A DNA stretch of 64,000 nucleotides from Taeniopygia guttata (Eukaryota; Chordata; Aves; Passeriformes; Estrildidae), in the NCBI RefSeq assembly GCF_048771995.1, contig NC_133026.1, positions 61,753,001 through 61,817,000 on the forward strand, read 5' to 3'. The notes beneath the pieces were generated by a model. It saw only the letters and a program-made list of their open reading frames with translations, searched no databases and was not told where the DNA came from. Of the stretch, positions 11,766 to 22,542 are shown piece by piece. How positions within the stretch are numbered: position 1 is the stretch's first letter; each line of letters opens with the position of its first letter. The position numbers were made by a program, and so were the translations under genes.

Positions 11766-12875
11766 TTAGAATAGAATATAATAGAATCATAGAGTGGCTT
11801 TTGTTGGAAGGGACCTTCAAGATCATCTAGTTTGAACGCCACTACCATAGGCAGGGACACTTTCCACTAAACTAGTTAGCTCAAAATTCCATCCAACCTG
11901 ACCTCGAACATTTCCAGAGATGGGTCATCCACAACTTGTCTGGACAATCTGTTGCAGTGCTTTGCCACCCTCTCAGTAAAGAGTTTTCCCCTAGTATCTA
12001 AGCTTTAAACCTGCCCTCTTTCAGTTTGAAGCCATTCCCCCATGTCAAATCCCTACATGCTCTTGTGAAAAGTCCATTTACATCTGTCTTGTAGCTCCCT
12101 TCAGGGAGGCTGCAGAGGCTGCAATTAGGTCACCCTAAGTCCAGCCTGAAAAAACATGGTTCTCTTAGGCTTTACTCATAGCAGAGTTGCTCCATCCCTG
12201 TGGTCATCTTCATGGCTCTCCTTTGGACTTGCTCCAACAGTTCCACATCCTTCCTGTGTTGGGACCTCAGAGCTGGAAGCAGTGTTCCAGGTGGGGTCTC
12301 CCCAGGGCAGAGGGACAAAATCAGAATCCCCTCCCTGGCCCTGCTGCCCATGCTGCTTTGGATGCAGCCCAGGACATGTTTGGCTTTCTGGGCTGTGAGT
12401 GCCCATGGCAGGGTCATGTCCAGCCCCTCATCCACCAGCACCCCAAGTCCTTCTAGGCAAGGCTGCTCTCAATCTGTTCCTCTCCCAACCTCTGTCACTA
12501 CTAGGGTTGCCCTGTCCCAGGTGCAGCACATTGCACCTGGTCTTGTTAAACCATGAGGTTCCCACGGGCTCTCTTCTTCAGCTTGTCCAAATCCCTCTGG
12601 GTTGGCATGCCATCCTTCAGGTGTGTCAGTCGCACCACCAAGCTTGGTGTCATCTGCAAATTTGCTGACGGAACACTTGATCCTACTGATGATGTCATCA
12701 GTAAATGTATTAAATAGTAGTGGCCCCAGTATGGACCCCTAAGGCACACCACTTGTCACAGATGTCCTTTGGGACCCTGGGCCATTTACCACAACCCTAT
12801 GGATGCAACTGGGCAACCAATTCCTTATCCACCTAACAGTCCATCTGTTGAATCCATCTCTCTCCAATTTACAGA
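11766..12875 (-). mobile_element. CR1 LINE, 5'-truncated, with decayed ORF2 (reverse transcriptase)
   Basis: A chicken-repeat-1 non-LTR retrotransposon running right to left. Its 3' end lies at 11766-11830, where the minus strand reads the diagnostic CCTTCCAACAAAAGCC region followed by short ATTCTAT-like tail repeats; CR1 ends in such octamers rather than poly-A. Inside, the minus strand still encodes the reverse-transcriptase active-site block V-S-K-F-A-D-D-T-K-L-G at 12637-12669, preceded by the GVP..GS(I)LGP block near 12725-12750. C-terminal pieces follow, including HVLGCIQSSMGSRARE and EQVQRRAMKM (12172-12441). Several frames are needed to read them and in-frame stops occur, so the copy is dead. 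It is truncated at about 12875, within the palm/finger part of the RT, so the endonuclease and ORF1 are absent. 5' truncation is usual for LINEs. A family member could lend its machinery to the SINE at 43.3 kb. Confidence 0.97.
12637..12669 (-). pseudogene. RT active-site motif FADD in the CR1 relic
   Basis: On the minus strand these 33 bases read V-S-K-F-A-D-D-T-K-L-G. The two aspartates are the catalytic metal-binding pair of the reverse-transcriptase palm. The motif is intact although the surrounding ORF carries stops and frameshifts, so no active enzyme is predicted. Confidence 0.95.
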
Positions 12876-14442
12876 TGAATTCTGGTTAGTTACATCTACC
12901 AAAAAAGAAATCTGAATTGGACCCAGGATTTGTATGGCTACTGGCACCAGCCTCCAGCATGGGAGCAGAGGAGGGCCTGGATGTCCTCACCAGGATGGCT
13001 GCTTGCTTTCCAGAGCGGCTGCTTTCCCTGTTTCCTTTTACTTCTGTCTATGATGTTCCTCTTTCTTGGTTGGTGTTCCAGAGGAGACTATGCAGTGGAA
13101 ATTCGAGATGAAAGATATTTTACTTTGTGTCTGACAGAAAAGTGGCAGCTATGGTCTGCCACTATTTTGGCAGTTTTATTGGCTATATTGACACATCTAT
13201 CCCTGTTCTACTTGTTCTCAGCCCTAGAGAGGAGATACCCCTTAATCCTTTGGGTTTACTTGACTCCCAAATTTCTCCAGGTACCTTTATATTCTTTCCT
13301 TGTAGCTTATATATCTGTTTAACCATTTTTGTCTAATTGGCTTAGGAATAAATTAAATCAAGGTTTCATTTCCTCAGTCCTCCATTCTGCCTTTTTTTTT
13401 AGCTGTGTGGGATTTGTTCCTTTTCCTTATGTGTTTTCTCCATCAGCATGTTGTTACTTTTTGCTTAAAGGATATTTAAGAGGACAATCCCACTCCTGTC
13501 ATCCAGATATAATGTGTGTTTCAGGCACCAGAACCTTTTTCCACAGTTCTCCTCTCCCCTTGTGTTCCTTCCTGCCCCTGTGATAAAAAGGTTTGTTTAG
13601 ACAGAGCACCAGAATTGTAGTGGTGAAACAATTTTTAGTTTGGCAGCGTGATGGTGTACAGATGACCTAAGGGAAAAGCATCACATTGGAACATAGTTAA
13701 GGCACAAGAATCTGTTTCTTAAACTTGACTTCTTGTTTCTCCCACTCTGTGAGCTGAGCATATAACTTGACTTTGTGCCCCACTTTTCCAACATGCAACG
13801 TGAGCATAGTGGTAAGGATTCACATGTTTCACAAGGCTTAGGATGAAAGTGCAATATAAATGGCTCCCTTTCCAAATAAGAAGGAGGTCCTAATCATCTG
13901 ATCATTTTATGGCCAATTTTAGATCTTACTGTGGCCGATTTTGTGACATTAAAATCCATTGAAATTAGTTTTATTTTTATTATGAGATCAAAGTCACATC
14001 ATGAATTGTAGGGAGCTGCATGAAAAGTCAGGTGCAGTTCTTGCCCTGGAATACTGTGAAATTAATGATATTGGTTTCTGAAAAAAATAAAAGGCTATTA
14101 TTCCAAATTGTGGAAAAACTGTTAATGGATTGTTTCTAGAGTTCTTTGGAATGAAGCTTGCTAAGGGCAGTCTCAGGCTGTCTTCTGTAGTTAAGCAAAT
14201 TTCTTATTAAGAAAATGAATAGGAGTTTACTGAAATTATTAGATTGGAGTCATCAGGTCTTTTCTGGTAGTCCTTCACTTCCTCTCCTCACAGTGCCTGA
14301 AGCCATAGTTAAGTGTCATGGATCTACATATGCAGAGAGAGAAATGAGATTATTGTGCTAAAGATCACTGTCTCTGTAGAACACAAAGATAACTTATACA
14401 CATACTCTGAGATGAATATGCATAAAGAAAGATGATGGCTTT
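12876..14442. other. non-coding DNA between CR1 and an older repeat
   Basis: Pyrimidine-rich stretches at about 13010-13080 and 13370-13470 give overlapping open frames of up to 130 codons (12930-13322, plus) with hydrophobic, Leu/Phe-rich translations. These are a product of T-rich sequence and two or three frames are open at once. I call no gene. Confidence 0.5.
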
Positions 14443-14540
14443 CTGTAAATTAGCGTAGTTTAATTGAAGTCAATCAAACTGCTAATTTGATTTAGTCAAA
14501 CAGTACTAATTTATACCAGCAGCTGAGATTTTGGCCCTTA
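14443..14540. repeat. ancient sauropsid palindromic repeat (family uncertain)
   Basis: TGTAAATTAGCGTAGTTTAA, then TTGAAGTCAATC, then TACTAATTTATACCAGCAGC and TGAGATTTTGGCCC match in order the recurrent reptile/bird repeat TGTAAATCAGCGTAG..TTGAAGTCAATGG..CTGATTTACACCAGCTGAGGATCTGGCCC as I remember it. The core is an inverted repeat around GAAGTCAAT. The copy carries a small insertion and many substitutions, so it is old. I do not have a secure family name. Confidence 0.6.
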
Positions 14541-17500
14541 CTTGTTTAATTTCATGCTAATCTGTTTATAGCTTTCAAATATATGGAGCCAGTTGATTGC
14601 TAAACTGTTTATTGGGTGTGGTTCCAGGATTACAACAGTAATTATTTTACTGAAACCCTTTATTTTCAAAAATGCATGCTTCAGATTTACATAATAGGAC
14701 TAGACAATGACTAAGGGGCAAATTATACAAAGATTATTGCATGCACTTACGCATGTGTTATGTTTTTATGACTCAGAATGGATCTTGTTTGTGTTCCACC
14801 TTTGGACAGAGGTCTCTTTGTGGCGGGGGGCAACAACATTGTAGAGTACAGAATTACAAAAGAGTCTCAGCCTGTGGAATTCTGTGCCAAGACATGATGC
14901 TAGACGATAAAATATTACTTAAGTGTGAAGGTGGGGGACTTGATTATGAAACGCCAAACGGTTTTCCACGGCTGTGCTCCCTCCATGTGGTGTTTATTGC
15001 ATCCTTAGAGCTGAGGCCTTCAGTGCTAATCCTCACTGCAAGACACTTCTCTTTGCTGCCTGGTATCAAGTGCTGGCACAGGGGCATTCAGAGTGGTATT
15101 TTGGGTGACTTTTGCCTGGAATTACCCACTCCCTATGCCTCTCCCCATGCCAGAGGATGGTGTTGATAAAGACAGTGGCATGGTGCTTTGAAATGTGGTT
15201 CTTCCTCATCTTCCTTTGGTGTGCTCCAGAGAATAGTTTGCATCCATTTGATCCTCAGGAAAGCTGCCAGCAATCTTGTCTGAAGAACCATCACATCAAG
15301 GAGAGTTTCAGCCCAGCACAGTTCCCAGTGCCCGCATTGCGCTCAATGGATTCCAGGGCTCCGCCCTGTGTGATCCTCCCCTTTCCCATGGAGCCCTGTC
15401 AGCCAGTGAGTAGCTACTGGGTCTGGAGGGTGCTGAGGGTGGGAGGACACTTCAGTGTAGGTTTGATACTTGAATGAACCCTTTCAGCCCGGTTGTTGGT
15501 GCAGTCTGAAGGTGGAAGGCTTTAGACTCTCATCTTTTGAGCTGTGCAGCTTCTCTCCTGGCTTCTTGGTGTTTACAATAATTACCTTAATGACACAGAC
15601 CATCATCTCTGTGCTGTTATTGAGTGCACAAAATCTTTGTTGGAGAGTTCAGGACTGCAAGATCTGCTTTCTTGCAGCCATAAAAAAATTAATGAAAACA
15701 TCGCTCTAATAATCGCCCATCCCTGACCTCTTTAATGCATCCTCAAAACTAAATGCATACAAATAATCACCTGGGTTTTGTAAACAGAGCTAAGTAGAAA
15801 GATACAACCCACTTTGGGGTCACCAACTCTGACAGCACTCCTTAAAAAAAGAAGTGTCTGTGAAACAACTTACTGTAACTCTTACAAGTTTGCAAAATGA
15901 CCTCAATCTTCACAAATGCTTGTTAAAGGATTTTCTAAAAAGAGCAGCAACACCTGGAGACTCATTTATCACTGTCTCTGCCTACTGGCAATCCCACCTA
16001 CACACTGAAGAATGACTGCTAACATAATATTTATGCAATAAACCAGCTGAAATGTGTAAAAAGAAAAGTCTTCTGTAGGGATGGTAGAGATTAAAGAAGT
16101 ATTTGAAGTCATTGGTTACTTTTTGCTGCTTGATAAACAGGGAAGGTTCTTTTGGTTTCATGGCACAGTTCTCTTAAAAAGAGAAAACTTCTTGGTATTC
16201 ATTCTGACACAGGAAGGCCACCTAAGACTGAGAAAATTTTCCTGTTATGAAAAAGGTTCTTTTTTCTCCTCATCTTCATGGTTATAAATCATGGTTTCAT
16301 CTTCTGTAACTCTACTATGGAGCAGGGCTACTGAAAATTTCTTGAAGCCATTTGTTGTCTCTCAAGCCTCTTCAATAATGTCCAAAGGTATCCACCATGC
16401 AAATACCAGCCTCATAAATCCTGAAGACCTTAAACTTCTCTAACTGAAAAATGGTGTGAAGACTCCAATTAAGACCCAGGTGTTTAAAGTGTCCAGTAAC
16501 AGAGGTACAAGGCTTATAGAGGAATCAAAGCCACAGGAAGAACTGAAGCCCTGGAGATGCACTTAGTAAGCACAGGTCCAGCCTGAAACCTACAGAACTG
16601 AGTGAAATGATCTTGTGTTAACTTCAGTCAGTCCAGTAGCTCTGATTAAGAGTGGCCATTGGTTTTGTAGAATACTTCTTTCTGCTTGCAAGCATAAGGC
16701 ATCTCTCCCTAGGCTTCTGTCTTTCCTGTTCAGTGGCCCTGTGCATTGAAATTCAGAAATGTTCATGGAACCCAAATTTTATATTAAATCTCTGGGTCAT
16801 CAACCCATGGAATTCTTAAACAATGAGCCTGTTAGTACACATATGCAGTAGCTATGTTGGTCAGTTGGTATAAATGAAGAGGACTATCACCTAAGATGAT
16901 GTTGGTCGGTCTAGGAAAAAAGGCGCTTTCTCTTACATCTAAGAAGCTGGTCACCACAGGACTATCACTTTAAAATCATGTGTGATGATTCTGTTGGGTC
17001 ATACATTCATGTCCAGTGCAAGTACACAGACTGTACAAAGTTGGAGCAATTTGTATGCAAATGGTCAGCAAAAAGCAACTCTGTCAGGGCAGAGGGAACA
17101 GCTACCAAAGATGAGCTGAGGGACAAAGTCCTCATCAAAGAGTTGGTGACAGAACCCATAGCAGATATGCAAGTATGTTGTAGTCAGCAAGAGCACTTAC
17201 TGATGGCATGATCCTTCTTCTGTATGTATCTTCTCCCTGCCCAACAGCTTTGTTCAAAATGAACAGTAAGACCCCAATAAAACCAAAAGCACAATAACAA
17301 AAGCAAACAAAGAAACCTCCCAGGACACACAGAGGTAAAATGTTAGATCTATGCATCAAGGTTTTGGCCAGGGGTAGTTTGCCCTTCAGCTGTGTTACTC
17401 TAGCACTGCTTGTTAGTGAAGAACACCACCAAGTCATAGCTGATGTAAGTAAGTGTCTGGAAAATACTTCTCCAGAATAAAACCTTGCAGCTTGTAGTGG

Positions 17501-20500
17501 ATCACATGTGTGAACATGAGCTGGGAATGCTGTTTAAAAAGGAAAAATAAAAATAATTGCCAACTTAGGACATACAAACAGGAATACAGCTGACAAGGCA
17601 CGTGAAGTAATCCTGCTTCACTCAATGCTGATAAGGCATCAGCTGGAGCACTGGAACTGACTTTGGGCTGTGCCTTCCTAATAGGATGTGAGCTAATTGG
17701 AGAGAATCCAAAGTGAACAAGGGGATTATCAAAAATCTGCAAAACCCAATGGTAAGAAGAGATTGAATGAATTGGGGTTTCCGCCCAAAGAATGGAGGAT
17801 CTCAAAGGGAGAGAGAGTTTAATAAGAGTTCTCAAACATATGAAAAGCTCTAGCAAATTTGGGACTAATTGGAGTATAATTTTATCTAGCGTAACCCTAT
17901 GCTGTTATTGTTCATATCAGGCTCTTATTGCATTTATTAAATGGTAGAGTAGATATTTAGAAATACTTTGTAGCAATAAGGATAGTGATTGCCTGGAGTA
18001 GTAGCAGAGTTTCTGTAAGTGGAAAGAAATAGTTCAGAAAAGGTAGGTAAATGTCTTTGAAGAAGGATGTAAGAGCAGATGCTTTTGCCTAGGAGCACCA
18101 AAATGAAGAAGTTTGTTAGGTTGGTTTTAGTGCTGTTTTTGCTATTATTTTATGGGAAAGTGAAACAACAGTGATGATAACAAGATTGCTAAAGGCTTAT
18201 GATGACTTGTGCAAATTTTAAGATGCATTTCTAACACAGTGCCGTGTTTACAGACAGCTTCATCATCATATTACAGGATGGCAATCCACACAGACCTCTC
18301 TCTCTGATACACCCAGCAGTCTGTAGGGGCCAGTGAAGGAGGAGTATCACAGGGTGGTGCCTGGCACAGCACAGTAGATGTGGTTTGGGTTAGTATCAGT
18401 ATGTTGTAGCTCAGCCAGTTTTGTCTAGATCATCTCCATGTGGTGTAATTTAAGGGATTTTCTTTTTCCTTGTAAGAAAATGGATAAGGATTTGATTGAA
18501 ACTGGTGGAGAAGAGATTGACTAGATACTGGCCATATGTTGTGCATAAAATGCTACTTGCAAGTGCTACTAGGAACTTTTGTAAAATGCATAGAACCATC
18601 AAGCCAATGCTTAGTGTCAGCAAATAAAGGAAACACAGAACCTGAAACAGACTTAGAAACTTACCTTCACTTCTTTTTTACTGCAATATTAGGGTTAAGG
18701 AGAGGAAGAAAAATGCTATAAACGTCAGGTTTTGTTTAAAACAGGAAGAATTGAAAATTTACTGTAAAAAAGATTCAATAGGAGTCTATTAGAGTTTTCA
18801 TTTTCAGATAACAGCAGCAAATCACCTGAACATGGAAAATGTTATGCCATAGTCTTCAGGAACTGCAGGGGCAGGTACTCCAGTGTACTTTATCATACAC
18901 TGGAGTTCCAAGTTTTTTGACAAATATTTCTGCCCTGTGATGAGCTACTGTGTGCCAACAGAAAGTGAGATCACCAGGTGTTACCAGAGAGAGAGCCTGG
19001 CCAGCCAGTCCCATTGATAAAGGAGAATGCTTACATGTACCAGGAAGTATAACCATTAAGCTCTACATCAAGAAGTCAAAATCTTTAGTGTTCAGATTTA
19101 AGTTGGGAGTTTTTTGAAAGATATTATTTCCTGTAAGGAAAACAATTATCTGGCCAGCTCTAATGGATAAGAAAAAAATGAAGATAATATGTCTGGTTTG
19201 TAGGGCAAAACGCTTCTCCTGTGTGTCTGGCTAATTGTTTTTCTTTGGGAGACAGTAAAATGGGCACAGTGCTGCTCTGTTTATCTTGAAAAACATACAA
19301 GGGTGAGAGTGAGCTGTTAATTTTCTCGAATTTTTCAATCATTCTGTATCATATAGTACTGAAAGTGGAAATAACTATGTATCACTTGTAGGCCTCTGCT
19401 TTGCTGTGCTGATGCATTTGCCCGGCCTAACAGAAAATGCCAGATGGGTCACAGCCATCACATGGGAACCCTGGCCAGCAATCCAGCACTCACCCTGCCT
19501 CTTGCTCGTTCCTCTCTTATGTATGATAGGAAGAAAAAATAAAGAAGGTGAAGAGTCATGTAGATCGAGATAATGGTAGATTAATACAGAAAGAAAAAGC
19601 TGAGTGTGCAATCAAAGGAGAGAGAGGAATTAATTAATTACTTCCCATCCACTTTCTGCCAGGGAAGCAGTGTCTCAGCACAAGTAACAGTTGTTTGAGA
19701 AGGTAAATGCTGTAACAGCCAAAGACCCCCTTCCTCCTCCTTTTCCCTGAACTTTTACATGCTGACCACAGTGTTAGATGTAGGGAATATCCCTTTGTTC
19801 ATTTGGTGTCCTGTCTACATTCCCTCCCAACCTTCTGCCCACTCACAGCCCACTTGCTTTGTGGGGAAGAGAGAAAGCTTTGATGCTGTGAGCACAGCCA
19901 ACACGGTGGTGAAGGTTCCAGAGCATGGCACCACAGGAGTAGCTGTGAAGGAAGTTAACTCCATCCTAGCCAGAACCAGAATAGATACAAAGAATTATAT
20001 TGATCCTTGCAGTGTTTGCCTTAATGTTTCATTGTTTGATATTATACTTACACATTTTCATTTTTTTTATTTTCTTTTTTTTTCTTTGATGAGGTGTGGG
20101 TGGAGAGGCCTTGAATGTGCACTAAAGGTCTATTCACTAAGCGTTGTGTATACGAAATGCATTTTCAGGAAGCTCCAGATATGATGAAATTACAGAGACA
20201 AAAGAAAACTTGCTGCAGAACTTGCCCATTAAATAAACAGTTGGGAAATGCCAGATATTGAAACACTCTTGGTTTTTTCAAAGATTAGAATACCTTTTAA
20301 AAATTAAGATATTTGTTTTGTTTTTTTTATTAATGAAACAGTTTGTCTTGCAATTCTCTGCATGCAAAAGGAGAAGGGAGCTTATTTTTAACCTGTAGCA
20401 ACACTGCTAGCTTTTCAAATTACTTGAGCTCTGAACATGATGAAATAAAATTATCCAAAGGGAAGCAAAAGCATTCCAGGAAAAGTGATGTGTGTATGCT

Positions 20501-20914
20501 TCCACTCCTATAGCAGAATGGAGTTGAACTAAGCATTAAACAACAGAAATGTCATAATGTTATCCTCTATAATTAAATGGTTATGATGCTAAATGCAAAG
20601 ATTTACTGCTTTGTTACTATTTTAACCTCTCTAAAACAATTTCACTATGGGGCTGAGATGAACCAATTTATCATATTTTGCCAAAAATCAGCAGAAACAG
20701 CCATATTTTCCCCAAAAGACAGGTTTTGGCAAAACATCAGAGCATTTCAAATATGTTTTTCTCTCATTTTTCCCCTAAACTTTTGTGAAGGTAAAGCATA
20801 TATTTTAGCTTTTGTCTAGACTTTTTGAAAACCAATTATAATATAAGAATTTTTTAAATAAAATCTGAGACTTACACATAGAGAGTGGGGGGAAAAAAGG
20901 CTGGTGTATACTTG
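14541..20914. other. 6.4 kb of unique DNA, no gene recognised
   Basis: No repeat family, RNA gene or coding exon could be identified. Several open frames of 100-141 codons (14741-15166 plus, 15112-15477 plus, 17434-17856 minus, 19759-20184 plus) have no recognisable domains and lack conserved-looking composition. A short phrase, AGGACTATCAC, occurs twice (near 16880 and 16960). A hairpin at 18877-18906 is listed separately. Confidence 0.45.
18877..18906. repeat. perfect 11-bp hairpin, 8-nt loop
   Basis: ACTCCAGTGTA pairs exactly with TACACTGGAGT across CTTTATCA. After one T-T mismatch, two more GC pairs extend the stem. This is near the limit of what chance yields in 64 kb, so I attach no function. 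Confidence 0.75.
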
Positions 20915-21085
20915 TGGAGCTAATGCAGGACTTGAGAATCTCTGCTCTGCCACAGGCTTCCCATGTGAGCTTTGTCAGGAGTTCAAGTTTTCAGTGCCTC
21001 CATGCTCAGTCTGTAGATGGGATAAGAGCTTTGTTTCCTCACAATCATCATTACCTGAGTGTTTCATGGGGTGATGACTAGCAAA
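20915..21085 (-). repeat. MIR-type SINE relic, antisense
   Basis: The plus strand carries, in order, TCTCTGCTCTGCCACAGGCT, a TGTGAGCTTTGTCAGGAG region, TTTTCAGTGCCTCCATGCTC, AGTCTGTAGATGGGATAAGA, and TTTCCTCACAA. These fit the complement of a MIR/CORE-SINE (TCTGCCAC..TGTGACCTTGGGCAAGTCAC..CAGTGCCTCAGTTTCC..CATCTGTAAAATGGGATAA..CCTCACA). The element therefore runs right to left. It is well preserved for so old a SINE. The match is from memory of the consensus. Confidence 0.7.
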
Positions 21086-21089
21086 TCTC

Positions 21090-22107
21090 ACTTGTCCCCC
21101 TGAAACTGCTACATTGCACATAGGTATTTAAACAGTGGAAATATTTGAGGACTGTACTCACCTATGTGATAAAATGGGATCCTTCTTTTAGAGCAACTTC
21201 AGGTTGATAATTGGTCTTTCTTTTTTTTTTTTTTCTTTGCGTGATTTACAATTTGCAGCAACAACAGTGGGTATTCTCAGGCCATTATTTCTGAATAAGG
21301 ATATAATTTTAATCTCATAATGAAATGATGACAGATAGACATAAACATAGAGTAACACATTAAAAATTACCACAGAATTGTAAGTCAAGTGTCACCTAGA
21401 AGAGGCCAGGAGACTGAGTTACCATGTTATTACAGACAGACCTGGTAATGACACAGATAATTAAGACTGACTAACTTTATTCATGATATGATTTTTGTTG
21501 CAATTGCTGATAAGATTGCCCAAAGTTTAAACCACTGGGAGTCAAATTTTCTGTGCCAGCTCTTTGCCTAATATAGTATTTTGTTGTAATTTTTGTAATA
21601 TTTAGTTAAAAAATGATTCAGCCATTTCTGAGAATTAAGTAAGGAGCAAAATTCACTGCTTTTAAGCAGACTTGAATATTGACTTGGAAAGCTCTCTGAG
21701 ACGTATGCATTTAATTGACCTTGTAAGAAGACCAGATAGAAGAATAGGGATGAAGACAACCTGCAGTTGGACATGAAGCTTAGAGATTCTGAAGACAAAA
21801 AAAATGGAAAGAAATTTTTTTTTTAAATTTGAGAGAGTCAAACTTGTCATTGTGCTCTGTTTTCCTTCAGTAGCTGTATAACGTGCCTGCAGAGAGATGC
21901 CTTGATCAGCTCATACCAATGACAGCAACCAGCTACCAGTTTTCCATAACTGTCGGAACCCAAAATGTCCCTCAGACATTTTTAGAGGTTCCAGGCCTTG
22001 GTCAGAAGCATTTTAGACCCTGGCAAGCAGCTGAAAACAGCTGTGATTTTGAGTTTGAACCATGGAATGAATTACCAACTTTGAGGGTGGAACAAGCAGT
22101 CACAGAA
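21090..22107. other. unique DNA between a SINE relic and an LTR
   Basis: Contains a T-rich tract (about 21219-21236) but otherwise no recognised element. The small plus-strand open frame 21883-22113 runs into the LTR start and is not a gene. Confidence 0.5.
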
Positions 22108-22162
22108 TGTTAGATGGTATAGTAAAAGTAGTCACAAATTAGAGGGTAAAATTTTTTAGTGT

Positions 22163-22217
22163 TGTACAGGGGGGTTTTAGTACCTGTACAGGGGGGTTTT
22201 CACTTTGTACAGGGGGG
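22163..22217 (+). promoter_or_regulatory. three phased TGTACAGGGGGG repeats in U3
   Basis: Copies begin at 22163, 22185 and 22206, spaced 22 and 21 bp apart. That is two helical turns, so all three present the same DNA face. Tandem U3 repeats of this kind usually act as enhancers. The TGTAC/A core with six G resembles no single factor site I can name with certainty. Confidence 0.8.
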
Positions 22218-22396
22218 TCAGGAGTTCTAAGATGGAGGAAAGTGGTCCTTATCTTATTCTTCCTCCTTCTTCTTCCTTACCTCCATGTTCTTGGTGATGT
22301 TGGCATTCACAGATTGGTTTAGAGTAGAAAAGCACATTGTAACGTAGATAGTAGGTATTGGGGAAAATCTATAAACATATAGTACGTAATATATCA

Positions 22397-22404
22397 TATA
22401 AAAG
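22397..22404 (+). promoter_or_regulatory. LTR TATA box
   Basis: TATAAAAG lies about 140 bp upstream of the AATAAA signal, the correct order for U3-R. A GC box follows within about 20 bp. The R start would be expected roughly 25-30 bp downstream, in the purine-rich segment. Confidence 0.75.
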
Positions 22405-22536
22405 ATAGTAGCAGCTTTGGGCGGGGAGAGAGACGACGAAGACACCGGACAGTGAGGGTGTCAGGAGAGTGTGTACCTCTGCCTGGGCCGCAGACCAAAG
22501 CAGCCGCAGCGCAGGACAATCTTTTAGATAGCCAGC

Positions 22537-22542
22537 AATAAA
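22537..22542 (+). terminator. LTR polyadenylation signal AATAAA
   Basis: A canonical hexamer in AGCAATAAACTACC, followed within 35 bp by a GTGGAGTTTTTCTTTGG-type GU/U-rich element. Together these define the R/U5 boundary of the LTR. Confidence 0.85.

Noticed and set aside
12156..12668. Plus-strand open frames of 80-118 codons
   Set aside because: They are antisense shadows of the CR1 ORF2, which reads on the minus strand.
12930..13322. 130-codon plus-strand frame with apparent membrane segments
   Set aside because: The hydrophobic translation follows from T-rich DNA; other frames over the same bases are open too and give similar Leu/Phe-rich peptides.
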